Positions 8,404 to 18,635 of a stretch of DNA of 41,172 nt are shown here, piece by piece. Source of the DNA: Streptomyces scabichelini (GTDB lineage: Bacteria > Actinomycetota > Actinomycetes > Streptomycetales > Streptomycetaceae). The notes beneath the pieces are model-generated. The model saw only the letters and a list, made by a program, of their open reading frames with translations, had not been told where the DNA came from and ran no database searches. Numbering within the stretch: the first letter of the stretch is position 1; each line of letters starts with the position of its first letter. Where the stretch lies: assembly GCF_011045015.1 (NCBI RefSeq), contig NZ_JAAKZY010000086.1, positions 1 to 41,172 of the forward strand, read 5' to 3'. The position numbers were made by a program, and so were the translations under genes.

Positions 8404-8431
8404 CCTGGGCCGGAGTTCACTCCGGCCCAGG
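8404..8431. terminator. Bidirectional hairpin terminator
   Basis: CCTGGGCCGGAGT (8404-8416) pairs perfectly with 8419-8431 over 13 bp, leaving a 2-nt minimal loop. It ends the symporter operon on the plus strand. It also contains the stop codon and the last codons of the minus-strand response regulator, so for that gene it forms at the very end of the coding sequence. There is no T tract, as is usual in Streptomyces. Confidence 0.75.
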
Positions 8432-9121
8432 TGACGTCTCCGCAGAAGGGGGCGACAAGGGACCCGCCCGGTCCAGGAGTCCCGTCCGCGCGGCCAGCGC
8501 CGCCGCCTCGAGCCTCGATCCCACGCCCAGCTTCATCAGGACCCGCTGTACGTGCGTACGGGCCGTGCTCGGGGCGATTCCCATTCCGGCCGCGATCAGG
8601 CGGGTGTCCTCGCCGTCCGCGACCCGGACCAGGACCTCGACCTCCCTCGGCGTCAGCATCTGCAGGAGACGCTGCCCCTCGTCGTCCGGCTGGGCGGCCG
8701 GGTTGAGGAGTTCGCTGAAGGCGCCCTGCAGAAGCTGCGGGGCCACGGCCGCCTCTCCCGCGCGGGCCTTCATGATGGCGCGCTCCACGCCCTCGATGCG
8801 CTCGTCGTGCCGTACGTAGCCCGAGGCGCCCGCCGCGAAGGCGGCCGCGATTCCGCGCGGGTTCGGCACCGGGCCGAGGACGAGTACCGCCACCTGCGGA
8901 CGGTCCCGCTTGATCTTCACCACCGGGTCGAAGATGCCCGGTTCGGCGGGTGTCGCCGTGCCGATCAGGCACACCTCCGGTGCCCTTGTGATCACCAGCT
9001 CCGCAGCCCCCGCGGCGGGCGCCGCCGCGGCGAGAACGCGGTGCCCGCGCAACTTCAGGGCCGAGGCCAATGCCTCGGCGAGCAGACGGTGGTCGTCGAC
9101 CACCATGAGCCGCACTCCCAT
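8417..9121 (-). CDS. Atypical NarL/LuxR response regulator lacking the phosphoacceptor Asp
   Basis: The 234-residue protein is read from the ATG at 9121 (MGVRLMVVDDHR). The receiver keeps the acidic pair DD, but the phosphorylation-site strand reads PEVCLIGTATPAEP, so Gly stands where Asp is expected. The conserved Lys region reads GYVRHDER, so no Lys is seen there either. The C-terminal LuxR HTH is intact (MLTPREVEVLVRVADG, then APSTARTHVQRVLMKLGV). It probably works without phosphorylation, perhaps by ligand or partner binding. It is an orphan, paralogous to the regulator at 1490-2257. An upstream in-frame ATG at 9169 would add a Gly-rich leader and is less likely. Confidence 0.87.
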   Translation of the reverse strand: MGVRLMVVDDHRLLAEALASALKLRGHRVLAAAAPAAGAAELVITRAPEVCLIGTATPAEPGIFDPVVKIKRDRPQVAVLVLGPVPNPRGIAAAFAAGASGYVRHDERIEGVERAIMKARAGEAAVAPQLLQGAFSELLNPAAQPDDEGQRLLQMLTPREVEVLVRVADGEDTRLIAAGMGIAPSTARTHVQRVLMKLGVGSRLEAAALAARTGLLDRAGPLSPPSAETSPGPE

Positions 9122-9301
9122 CGAGCCCAACCCCCCAGTTCCCCCCAAGGTCCCCAACTGGTTCCCCATGGATAGGAGCCCCCCGGCTCTCCATCCCCGG
9201 AAGCTACACGCTTGTTCGACGTTGCGCTTCCCCTACCGGTGAGAAGTGCCCCGGATTGCCGAAATTCCTCTCATTCGGGAGCGAGGGAGGATAAGAGCAA
9301 A

Positions 9302-9328
9302 GCCCCGCCCCTGAGCAGGGACGGGGCC
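9302..9328 (-). terminator. Rho-independent-like terminator downstream of the PQQ genes
   Basis: The arms GCCCCG and CGGGGC enclose an inner CCCTG/CAGGG stem with one mismatch pair. On the minus strand the hairpin is followed by a T-rich stretch (CTTTGCTCTT). It lies about 70-95 nt past the stop of the PQQ protein at 9397. A smaller 7-bp hairpin at 9375-9390 lies between. Confidence 0.65.
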
Positions 9329-9396
9329 TTGATCCGCGTACGGACGCAAAACTCGGCGTACGACTGGAAACGGCCGCCTCTTGAGAGGCGTACGCC

Positions 9397-11235
9397 CTAC
9401 TGCGCGCCGAATCCGATCGCCGAGTAGTTCTCCCGGTCCAAGGACGAAGACGGCTTGCTGATCAGGTCCTCGGCCATGAAGAGACGGCCGCTCGTGTAGA
9501 GCATCTCGGACGACTTCGGCACCATGCTGCTGATCGCGTTGCGGACATCCTCGGAGGCCGGGGTCTCCAGGAGCTTGGTCTGCTTGAAGCTGCCGCCGTC
9601 GATCGAGACGACCTGGGAACCCTTGTCGTAGGGGCCCTGCTTGTACGCGATGATGTTGCCGCCGTCCATCCGGATCGGGAACAGCTCGTAGCCGTCACCG
9701 GCGTCGGCGCGGTCGCCCGTCGTCTTGCCGGTGGCCAGCGAGAAGGAAATGATCTCGTTGGTCTGCTTGAACTCCTCGGTGCCGTCGTGCTGCTTGGTCG
9801 GCACGTACAGCTTGTCGTTGCCGACGGTGATCCCCTTGCAGTCGTGGACGTTGCCGACGCCGCAGTCGTGCCCGTACGTGTCGTCCGGCATCGCGATCTT
9901 GATACGGAGCTTGCCGCCCTCGTCAAGGGAGAAGATGTCCGAGGTGCCGGTCAGGGTGGGGTCGTCGCTGTCGGAGTCCACGCCGAAGACGACCGGCTTG
10001 GAGGAGATCACCTTGGCGTTGTCGATGCCCGTGGGGAGCTTGTACGTCCACTTGACGCTGCCGTCCTTGGGGTTGAGCAGCTGGACCTCGTACTTCTCTG
10101 CGCCGTACTCCCCGCACTTGCGCACGGCGACCAGTTGCTCGCCGCCGCGGTAGCCGATGTCCTCGCACGCTTCGACCTTCGGCTGCCACAGGATCTTGCC
10201 GGTCGTGAGGTCGAGGCCCGCGCCGCCGTCGAGGCCGGCGCCCAGCGCGACCGTGGTGCCGGTGATGCTGGCTTCCTTGAAGGCGGCGTTCTCGGAGCCG
10301 CCGCTGGTGACGGACTCGGTCCAGAGCTTTTCGCCGGTGTTCAGGTTGAAGGCCGTGACCTTGGTGCACTTCGGGTACTTGTTGGTCTTGGTGCGCTTGG
10401 CCTCCTCGGCGACCACCACGGCCACGCCGTCCTTGGTGACCTCGGGTGAGCCCGCGCAGGTCTGGCCCGTGAGCGGCATGGTCCAGGACTTCGCGCCGGT
10501 GTCCGGGTTGTAGCCGATGACCTCGTTGACGCCCGCCTTGGCGTACACCTTGTCCGTCAGCCAAGAGCCCGCGACGCTCCAGACGTCGTCCTTGGGCACC
10601 TCGGCCGCGGGTACCTGGAAGAGCACCTTGGCGGTGGTGTTGGACGGCACCTTCTCCGAGCCGCCTCCGCCGGGGGCGTCCTCACCCTTGTCGTCCTGGC
10701 CGCCGGTGCCGCCGGACGAGCCGGAGGCGTCGTTCTTCTTCTCGTCGCTGCCGGTCGAGGACGAGTACCAGACGCCGCCTCCGACGATGAGGCCGATCGC
10801 CAGGACGGCCGCGACGATGATGAGCAGCTGGGCGTTGAACTTCCGCCCGCCGCCCGGCGCCTGCGGCTGGAGCGGCATCGTCGACGGCTGCGGGTAGCCG
10901 TACTGCGGCTGCTGGCCCGGGTAGCCGTAGCCGGGCTGGCCCGGGGGCTGCGTCTGCGGCGGCTGGGGTGCCTGGGGGTAGCCGTACGGCTGCGGCGGGG
11001 CCGTCGGCGGCGGGGTCCCCGGCGCCTGCGGGTAGCCGTACGCCGGGTTCGGCGGGGTGCCCTGCGGCGGGGTCGGCGCTCCGAAACCACCCGGCGGCGG
11101 GCTCTGCGGAGCCCCGAAGCCACCGGGAGGCGGACTCTGCGGAGCCCCGAATCCACCCGGAGGCGGGTCCTGGGGTGCGCCCTGACCGCCTTCCTGCGGC
11201 GGCTGGTTGGGCGGCGGGGGCGGCGGCTGGCTCAT
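9397..11235 (-). CDS. Pro-rich, membrane-anchored PQQ-type beta-propeller protein (copy 1)
   Basis: The 612-residue protein has three visible parts. Residues 1-130 are a Pro/Gly/Gln-rich cytoplasmic tail with near-exact repeats of PPPGGFGAPQS and PYGYPQ-type units. A single membrane helix spans about 135-157 (LLIIVAAVLAIGLIVGGGVWY). After a Ser/Gly-rich linker comes an extracellular domain with repeated NTGEKLWT, GKILWQPK and GSVKWTY blades, the hallmark of PQQ_2/YncE-like beta-propellers. Such propellers bind partners rather than PQQ. Topology is N-in, C-out. The adjacent paralog at 11315 shares architecture but not repeat details, indicating an old tandem duplication. Function is unknown; a surface sensor or scaffold role is only inference. 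Confidence 0.88.
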   Translation of the reverse strand: MSQPPPPPPNQPPQEGGQGAPQDPPPGGFGAPQSPPPGGFGAPQSPPPGGFGAPTPPQGTPPNPAYGYPQAPGTPPPTAPPQPYGYPQAPQPPQTQPPGQPGYGYPGQQPQYGYPQPSTMPLQPQAPGGGRKFNAQLLIIVAAVLAIGLIVGGGVWYSSSTGSDEKKNDASGSSGGTGGQDDKGEDAPGGGGSEKVPSNTTAKVLFQVPAAEVPKDDVWSVAGSWLTDKVYAKAGVNEVIGYNPDTGAKSWTMPLTGQTCAGSPEVTKDGVAVVVAEEAKRTKTNKYPKCTKVTAFNLNTGEKLWTESVTSGGSENAAFKEASITGTTVALGAGLDGGAGLDLTTGKILWQPKVEACEDIGYRGGEQLVAVRKCGEYGAEKYEVQLLNPKDGSVKWTYKLPTGIDNAKVISSKPVVFGVDSDSDDPTLTGTSDIFSLDEGGKLRIKIAMPDDTYGHDCGVGNVHDCKGITVGNDKLYVPTKQHDGTEEFKQTNEIISFSLATGKTTGDRADAGDGYELFPIRMDGGNIIAYKQGPYDKGSQVVSIDGGSFKQTKLLETPASEDVRNAISSMVPKSSEMLYTSGRLFMAEDLISKPSSSLDRENYSAIGFGAQ

Positions 11236-11314
11236 GACGGGTTACCTCGGAAAGCTCGGAGAAGAAGGGTCGGGCGGAGCGGGACGACGAGTCCAGGGTG
11301 GTGACGTGGCCGGG

Positions 11315-13147
11315 TCACTTTCCGAAGGCCAGCATCAGCTTTTCCTGCGACTCGTCATTGCCCGTCAGCCGGGTCGTGGAGATGTAGAAGCGCCCGTCCA
11401 CGTAGTCCACGGCCTTCGAGTAGAAGCCGCTCTCGATGTCCGCGGTGCCCTGCGGGTTCTGGAGGAGCTTCTTCGGCGTGTAGGAGCCGCCCGTCGTCGG
11501 GATGGACACGATCCGGCCGCCCGCGTCGTACGACGGCTGGACGTACGCGACGAGATTCGTGCCGTCCATCTTCAGCGGCAGCATGGTCTCGTCCGCGGGG
11601 GACTTGGTGCGCCACTTCTCCTTGCCGGTCCCCAGGTTGATCGCGACGATCTCGTTGGCGCCGGTCTTCGCCTCGGTCGGCAGGTAGAGGGTGTCCGCGT
11701 CGACCACGACGCCCTGACAGCCCTGCAAGTCACGCTGCAAGATGGCCCAGCCGCACTCCGGCGCGAAGGACTCGTCGACGTCGACCTGCGAGCGGACCGT
11801 GGCACTGCCGTCCTGCAGCGTGGAGATGTTCCACTGCTTCTTGTCCTCGTTGGTGAGATAGAGGACGACGGGATCGACGGAGTACGCACGCGCGACCTTC
11901 CAGCCCTTGGGGATCTTCTTGGTCCACTTGGCCTTGCCGGTCGCCGGGTCGAGCTCCTGCACCTCGTCGTGCTCGTTGTCGCTGCCGGTCGCGCAGGACG
12001 AGACGGCGAGCAGCTTGGTGCCGCCCGCGAACGCGGTCGGGAAGCAGGCCGAGCCGTACTTCTTCTTCTCCCACATCTGGTCGCCGGTCGTCACGTCGTA
12101 CCCGACCCCCGACTGCCCGCGCCCGGCCAGCAACGTCTTGCCGCTGATGGTCAGTCCGAGCTGAAGCGTGTCGTCGAAGAGGTCGCCGTCCGCGACCTCC
12201 GCCGTCCAGCCCTTCTCGCCGGTGTTGAGGTCGATCTCCACCAGCTGATTGCAGCCGGCCGTGCCTTTGGTGCCCTCCTTGTACGCGACGACGACCTTGT
12301 CGTTGTCCGTCTTCTGCGGAGTGACCGCGCAGATCTCCTGCGGGAACGTGATCGCGGGCCAAGTCGGCTTGCCGTCACTGACGTTGTACGCGAAGACCTG
12401 CTTGTACGCGGCTTTCACCGCGGCCTTGTCGGTGACCCACATACCGGGGGCGTCGGCACCCGAACCGGGCGCGTCAGGGCCCTCCTTGTACCAGAGCACC
12501 TTCGACTCGCCCGCCTGGCGGCCCGCGTTGAGGTCCTCGGTGCCCTTGCCGTCGCCGCCGTCACCGTCGCCGGGATTGATCGGGTCGCCGCCAGGAGTGG
12601 GATTGGTGTCCTTGCTCTTCTTGGCGACGGGCTTCTTGCCGTCGTCCCCGCCGGAGACCGCCCACACGGTGCCGGCGATGACGAGCGCGGCGGCCAGCGC
12701 GGCCCCGACGATGATCGCGGGCTTGCCCTTGAAGGGGTTGCGGGAGCCGCCGCCCGGCGGGGTGCCGGGCGGGCCGGGGAACTGGGGCTGCTGCGGATAC
12801 CCGTAGCCGGGCTGACCGTAGGGGCCGGGCTGCTGAGGCTGTCCGTAGGGGCCGGGCTGGGCGTACGGCCCTGGCTGCTGGGCGTAGGGGCCGGGCTGCT
12901 GGGTGTACGGACCCGGCTGCTGGCCGTACGGGCCGGGCTGCTGGGGGTAGCCGTAACCGGGCCCCTGCGCGGGCGGGGTCCCCGGGGCGCCGCCCTGCGG
13001 CGGTGTCTGTGGCGCGCCCTGCGGAGGCGGTGGAGCCTGCGGCGGCTGCGCGGGCGGCGGAGGCGTTCCCTGACCCGGGTTCTGCTGCCCCGGATCCTGT
13101 GGAGCTCCGAACCCGCCCTGTGGCGGCTGGCTGGGCGGCTGAGACAT
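11315..13147 (-). CDS. Pro-rich, membrane-anchored PQQ-type beta-propeller protein (copy 2)
   Basis: The 610-residue paralog of the protein at 9397-11235 lies 79 bp upstream of it and is probably co-transcribed. The N-terminal tail (1-140) has at least five QPGPY-type octapeptide repeats. A membrane helix lies at about 143-165. The outer domain has propeller blades (NTGEKGWTA, TGDQMWEKK, TGKAKWTKK, GTGKEKWRT). Several Cys residues in the outer domain (for example ICAVTP, SACF, SSCATG, PECGW, LQGCQG) recur in the paralog's outer domain, suggesting conserved disulfides. The ATG at 13147 is preceded by AAGGGGGAA. No enzymatic motif is visible. Confidence 0.88.
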   Translation of the reverse strand: MSQPPSQPPQGGFGAPQDPGQQNPGQGTPPPPAQPPQAPPPPQGAPQTPPQGGAPGTPPAQGPGYGYPQQPGPYGQQPGPYTQQPGPYAQQPGPYAQPGPYGQPQQPGPYGQPGYGYPQQPQFPGPPGTPPGGGSRNPFKGKPAIIVGAALAAALVIAGTVWAVSGGDDGKKPVAKKSKDTNPTPGGDPINPGDGDGGDGKGTEDLNAGRQAGESKVLWYKEGPDAPGSGADAPGMWVTDKAAVKAAYKQVFAYNVSDGKPTWPAITFPQEICAVTPQKTDNDKVVVAYKEGTKGTAGCNQLVEIDLNTGEKGWTAEVADGDLFDDTLQLGLTISGKTLLAGRGQSGVGYDVTTGDQMWEKKKYGSACFPTAFAGGTKLLAVSSCATGSDNEHDEVQELDPATGKAKWTKKIPKGWKVARAYSVDPVVLYLTNEDKKQWNISTLQDGSATVRSQVDVDESFAPECGWAILQRDLQGCQGVVVDADTLYLPTEAKTGANEIVAINLGTGKEKWRTKSPADETMLPLKMDGTNLVAYVQPSYDAGGRIVSIPTTGGSYTPKKLLQNPQGTADIESGFYSKAVDYVDGRFYISTTRLTGNDESQEKLMLAFGK

Positions 13148-13279
13148 CAGCGCGTTCCCCCTTCATCACTGATTTTTAGCCACGCCTAGAAGTACGTAGT
13201 GAACACGGAGTTGTACTCAGCGTCGTACTCAGACAGTTCTCAGACGGCCCTTTCTATCACCATGCGGTGCTCGAACTCA

Positions 13280-13318
13280 GGGCCGGTCCTCCCCCTGTTC
13301 CCAAGGGAGGACCGGCCC
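13280..13318. terminator. Strong hairpin terminator after the ABC-F gene
   Basis: A perfect 14-bp stem, GGGCCGGTCCTCCC (13280-13293) with 13305-13318, has an 11-nt loop. It lies 34 bp past the ABC-F stop and upstream of the PQQ pair, separating the two minus-strand units. Confidence 0.75.
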
Positions 13319-13351
13319 GTGATGCCCCCGTTACGCTCCTTCACGCACCCT

Positions 13352-15157
<1,806 letters not shown>

Positions 15158-15180
15158 TTCTCTCCTGACGCGGGGATCAA

Positions 15181-16110
15181 TCAGCCTTCCAGCGTAGTCG
15201 GCGTCGGCAGCGGCCGGCCGAGCACGGTCGCGCCCGGCGCCGGGCCGGCCGCCACCCGGGCCGTGCGGCAGGTGCCCGAGGTGAGCAGGGCCTGCGCGAC
15301 GTCTGTCGCCGAGTCCGCGTCGCGGGTCAGGAACGCCGTCGTGGGTCCCGAGCCGGAGACCAGGGCGGCCAGGGCGCCTGCTGTGCGGCCTGTGGCCAGG
15401 GTGGTGGCGAGGGACGGCCGCAGGGACAGGGCGGCGGGCTGGAGGTCGTTGGAGAGGGTGGGGGCCAGGGCGGTCGGGTCGCCCTTGGCCAGGGCGTCCA
15501 GGAGCTGCTGGGACTCGACCGGTTCGGGGACCTCGACGCCTTCGTTCAGGCGGTCGAACTCGGCGTACACCGCCGGGGTCGACAGGCCGCCGTCGGCCAC
15601 CGCGAAGACCCAGTGGAAGCTGCCGCCCACCTCCAGCGGCCGCAGTTTCTCGCCGCGACCCGTGCCGAGCGCGGCCCCACCGACCAGGCTGAACGGTACG
15701 TCGCTGCCCAACTCGGCGCAGATGTCGAGGAGTTCGGCCCGCGAGGCTCCCGTGCCCCAGAGTGCGTCGCAGGCGAGGAGCGCGCCCGCGCCGTCGGCGG
15801 AGCCGCCCGCCATGCCGCCGGCGACGGGGATGTCCTTGGTGATGTGGAGGTGTACGTCGGCCGGGCGGCCGTGGCGCTCGGCCAGCTTCTGAGCCGCGCG
15901 GGCCGCCAGGTTCGTGTGATCCAGGGGGACTTGAGCCGCGTCCGGGCCTTCGCAGGTGATGCGCAGCTCGTCCGCAGGCGTCGCCGTGATCTCGTCGTAC
16001 AGGCCGACCGCCAGGAAGACGTTGGCCAGGTCGTGGAAGCCGTCGGGGCGGGCGGCGCCCACGGCCAGCTGGACGTTGACCTTCGCGGGGACGCGTACCG
16101 TCACGCTCAC
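15181..16110 (-). CDS. ispE: 4-diphosphocytidyl-2-C-methyl-D-erythritol kinase
   Basis: The 309-residue GHMP kinase of the MEP isoprenoid pathway phosphorylates CDP-ME at the 2-hydroxyl. The substrate-binding PAKVNVQLAV lies at residues 8-17, the ATP loop PVAGGMAGGSADGAGALL near 100 and the late LVSGSGPTTAFL motif near the C-terminus. The GTG at 16110 overlaps the ksgA stop as GTGA (16107-16110), so translation is coupled. The ksgA-ispE order is widespread in actinomycetes, which firms up both calls. Confidence 0.95.
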   Translation of the reverse strand: MSVTVRVPAKVNVQLAVGAARPDGFHDLANVFLAVGLYDEITATPADELRITCEGPDAAQVPLDHTNLAARAAQKLAERHGRPADVHLHITKDIPVAGGMAGGSADGAGALLACDALWGTGASRAELLDICAELGSDVPFSLVGGAALGTGRGEKLRPLEVGGSFHWVFAVADGGLSTPAVYAEFDRLNEGVEVPEPVESQQLLDALAKGDPTALAPTLSNDLQPAALSLRPSLATTLATGRTAGALAALVSGSGPTTAFLTRDADSATDVAQALLTSGTCRTARVAAGPAPGATVLGRPLPTPTTLEG

Positions 16111-17012
16111 TGCTGTCCGTGCTCCTTGTTGTCGGTCGGCTTGTTGTCGGTCGGCCGGTTCTCCGCGATACGCGCGAACTCCTCCACCGTCAGCGCCTCG
16201 CCCCGTGCCTGCGGCGAGACACCCGCCGCGACCAGCGCGGACTCGGCGGCCGCCGCCGACCCCGCCCAGCCGGAGAGCGCGGCCCGCAGGGTCTTGCGCC
16301 GCTGCGCGAAGGCGGCGTCGACGACGGCGAAGACCTCGCGCCTCGACGCGCTCGTCCTGACCGGCTCGGCGCGCCTGACGAGGGAGACGAGCCCGCTGTC
16401 CACGTTCGGGGCGGGCCAGAAGACGCTCCGGCCGATGGCGCCGGCCCGCTTGACGTCGGCGTACCAGTTGGCCTTCACCGACGGCACGCCGTACACCTTC
16501 GACCCGGGCGCCGCGGCCAGCCGGTCGGCGACCTCCGCCTGCACCATCACGAGCGTCCGCTCGATGCCGGGGAAGGTGTCGAGCATGTGCAGCAGCACGG
16601 GCACGGCGACGTTGTAGGGCAGGTTCGCGACGAGGGCGGTCGGCGGAGGGCCGGGCAGCTCGGTCACCCGCATGGCGTCGGAGTGCACCAGCGCGAACCG
16701 GTCGGCCCGCTCCGGCATGCGCGCCGTGATCGTCGCGGGCAGCGCGCCCGCGAGTACGTCGTCGATCTCGACGGCGACGACCCGTTCCGCCACCTCCAGC
16801 AGGGCCAGGGTCAGCGAGCCGAGGCCAGGGCCGACCTCGACGACCACGTCCTCGGGGCGTACGTCCGCGGTACGGACGATGCGGCGGACCGTGTTGGCGT
16901 CGATGACGAAGTTCTGGCCGCGCTGCTTGGTGGGGCGGACGCCGAGCGCTGCCGCGAGTTCGCGGACGTCGGCGGGACCCAGGAGGGCGTCGGAGGTGGG
17001 GCTGCTGCTCAC
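16107..17012 (-). CDS. ksgA: 16S rRNA adenine dimethyltransferase (KsgA/RsmA)
   Basis: About 301 residues from the GTG at 17012. The enzyme dimethylates two adjacent adenines in the 3' hairpin of 16S rRNA during 30S maturation. Visible motifs are the N-terminal KQRGQNFVID (29-38), motif I VVEVGPGLGSLT and the catalytic NLPYNVAVP (motif IV). An upstream in-frame ATG at 17111 would add a Lys/Arg-rich leader; family alignment favours the shorter start although its ribosome site is weak. It is coupled to ispE by GTGA. rpfB ends 114 bp upstream. Confidence 0.95.
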   Translation of the reverse strand: MSSSPTSDALLGPADVRELAAALGVRPTKQRGQNFVIDANTVRRIVRTADVRPEDVVVEVGPGLGSLTLALLEVAERVVAVEIDDVLAGALPATITARMPERADRFALVHSDAMRVTELPGPPPTALVANLPYNVAVPVLLHMLDTFPGIERTLVMVQAEVADRLAAAPGSKVYGVPSVKANWYADVKRAGAIGRSVFWPAPNVDSGLVSLVRRAEPVRTSASRREVFAVVDAAFAQRRKTLRAALSGWAGSAAAAESALVAAGVSPQARGEALTVEEFARIAENRPTDNKPTDNKEHGQQ

Positions 17013-17126
17013 GGGCCAAGGGTACGGGTCGCCGGGCTGGGGTTTCCTCGCCGAGACGTCCTGCCGCTTCGCCTTGCCCCTGCGCCTTCCCTCTTCGGCC
17101 TGCCCCTGCAACCGCGCCCCGCAGCC

Positions 17127-18497
17127 CTAGCCCTGCAACCGCGCCCCACAGTGCGGCCAGGGGCTCGCCCCCCGCCGCATGTACAGCTTCTTCGCGCGGT
17201 GCGTCTGCTCGGCGGCCGGTGCGTCCTGGGGGCGGCCGGTGCCGCCGAGGTTCTGCCAGGTGCGGGTGTCGAACTGGTAGAGGCCGCCGTAGGTTCCGGA
17301 GGAGTCGACCGCGTTCGGGCGGCCCCCGGACTCACAGTTCGCGAGCGCGGACCAGTTGAGCCCGTCGACCTCGGAGTCGGACGTCGGGAGTGGCTTCGTG
17401 CCGACCTTCACGAGCTGTGTCCGGGGCTCGTGGACCAGCTCGGACTTCAGGCGGCGCGGCTTCTGCCGGACGCCGTTGACCGTGCGCAGGCTGTACGTGA
17501 CGCGCTGCGTGCCCGGCTGCCCCGCCCGCTCGACGACCTCGGTCCCGCGGAAAAGCGAGGGCTCGTCCGTCCGCCGCACCTGGAAGGGGATCGGCTCCTC
17601 GCGGACCTCCTTCGTGCGCGTGATCCGCAGGACCGTCACCGTCTGCCCGTCGCGCGGGAAGCTCTCGGGCGGCACGGACGTGGTGTCCTGCCCACGCAGG
17701 GTGACACCCGAGTCCTCCACGGCCTCGCGGACGGTCGCGGCGTTCGTACGGACCTTCCGCGCCCGCCCGTCCGCCATGATCGTCACGGATCGCTCGGTGC
17801 GGACGTCCAGGTCGAGTCCGTCGCGCCCGATCTGCCGGGAGCGCGGGGCCGACACGTACGCGCCCTCCGTGCGCACCCCGAGCTGTCCGAGCACCGCGTC
17901 CACCGTGCGCGCCGTCGTCCACACCCTGCGCCGCTGCCCGTCGAGGGTGAGGTGCACGGGCCGCCCGTACCGTACGGCGACCTCGTCACCGGTGGTCAGC
18001 GGGGTGCCGGGCGCGGGTGCCACGACGTCGTACGCGCCCACCTCGACGCCCTGGTCCGCGAGCAGCTCGGTCACGTCGTCGGCGAAGGTGTGCAGCGTGC
18101 GGGGCTTGCCGTCGACGGTCAGCTCGATCGCCTTGTCGTCGGCGACGAACGCGGTGGTGCCGCCCGCCAGGAAGGCCACGACCAGCGCCCGCGGCACCAG
18201 CCGGCGCACCGCCTCGGGCCGCTCGGCGACCTTCCGGTGCCGCGCGGCCCGCCGGCCCTCGGCCCGGCCGCCGGCGGGGTGGGGCAACTCGACCGTGGGC
18301 GGCAGCTGGCGCGGCAGCAGGGGTTCGGTGGTGGCTTCGGAATACGCCTCGCACGCCGCATACGCCTCGTACGCGGGCCGGTACGTGTCCGTGTATTCGT
18401 ATTCGCGGCCTTCGCCGTATTCGTTCGGATCCCCGGCGGCGTACGGCCGGCGGCTCTCATACGTCGGGCCATACGTCTCGTACTGCGAAGTGCTCAC
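17127..18497 (-). CDS. rpfB: Resuscitation-promoting factor RpfB (DUF348 x3, G5, transglycosylase)
   Basis: The 456-residue wall-cleaving protein is read from the GTG at 18497 (GGAG 9 nt upstream). Order: a Tyr/Glu-rich cytoplasmic tail (1-100), a signal-anchor helix (about 103-119), three DUF348 repeats (about 122-170, 183-225, 238-280) and a G5 domain (about 292-372). Last is the lysozyme-like Rpf domain (376-456) with catalytic Glu389 in NCESGG and the paired Cys388/Cys450. It cuts peptidoglycan glycan strands during spore germination and outgrowth. The domain order matches S. coelicolor RpfB (SCO3150). It precedes ksgA-ispE-ABC-F on the same strand. The long Tyr-rich tail is unusual. Confidence 0.94.
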   Translation of the reverse strand: MSTSQYETYGPTYESRRPYAAGDPNEYGEGREYEYTDTYRPAYEAYAACEAYSEATTEPLLPRQLPPTVELPHPAGGRAEGRRAARHRKVAERPEAVRRLVPRALVVAFLAGGTTAFVADDKAIELTVDGKPRTLHTFADDVTELLADQGVEVGAYDVVAPAPGTPLTTGDEVAVRYGRPVHLTLDGQRRRVWTTARTVDAVLGQLGVRTEGAYVSAPRSRQIGRDGLDLDVRTERSVTIMADGRARKVRTNAATVREAVEDSGVTLRGQDTTSVPPESFPRDGQTVTVLRITRTKEVREEPIPFQVRRTDEPSLFRGTEVVERAGQPGTQRVTYSLRTVNGVRQKPRRLKSELVHEPRTQLVKVGTKPLPTSDSEVDGLNWSALANCESGGRPNAVDSSGTYGGLYQFDTRTWQNLGGTGRPQDAPAAEQTHRAKKLYMRRGASPWPHCGARLQG

Positions 18498-18544
18498 GAC
18501 GACACGCTCCAGGGGGCCGGGGCCGGATCGGATACGGCGCCGAG

Positions 18545-18573
18545 AACCTAGCGGAGCTGTCGTCACTCTCCAA
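18545..18573 (-). promoter_or_regulatory. Probable rpfB promoter (sigma70/HrdB type)
   Basis: On the minus strand TTGGAG (18568-18573) and TAGGTT (18545-18550) are separated by 17 bp, a good principal-sigma match. The predicted leader to the GTG at 18497 is only about 40 nt. Confidence 0.55.
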
Positions 18574-18635
18574 GGCACCGCGACTACGTTGTGTCGTCGC
18601 GTTGCGTCGAAATGTCCCACCGTGAGCGTTATGCG

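Noticed and set aside
18498..18635. c-di-AMP (ydaO) riboswitch upstream of rpfB
   Set aside because: The likely promoter leaves only about 40 nt of leader, too short for that riboswitch class.
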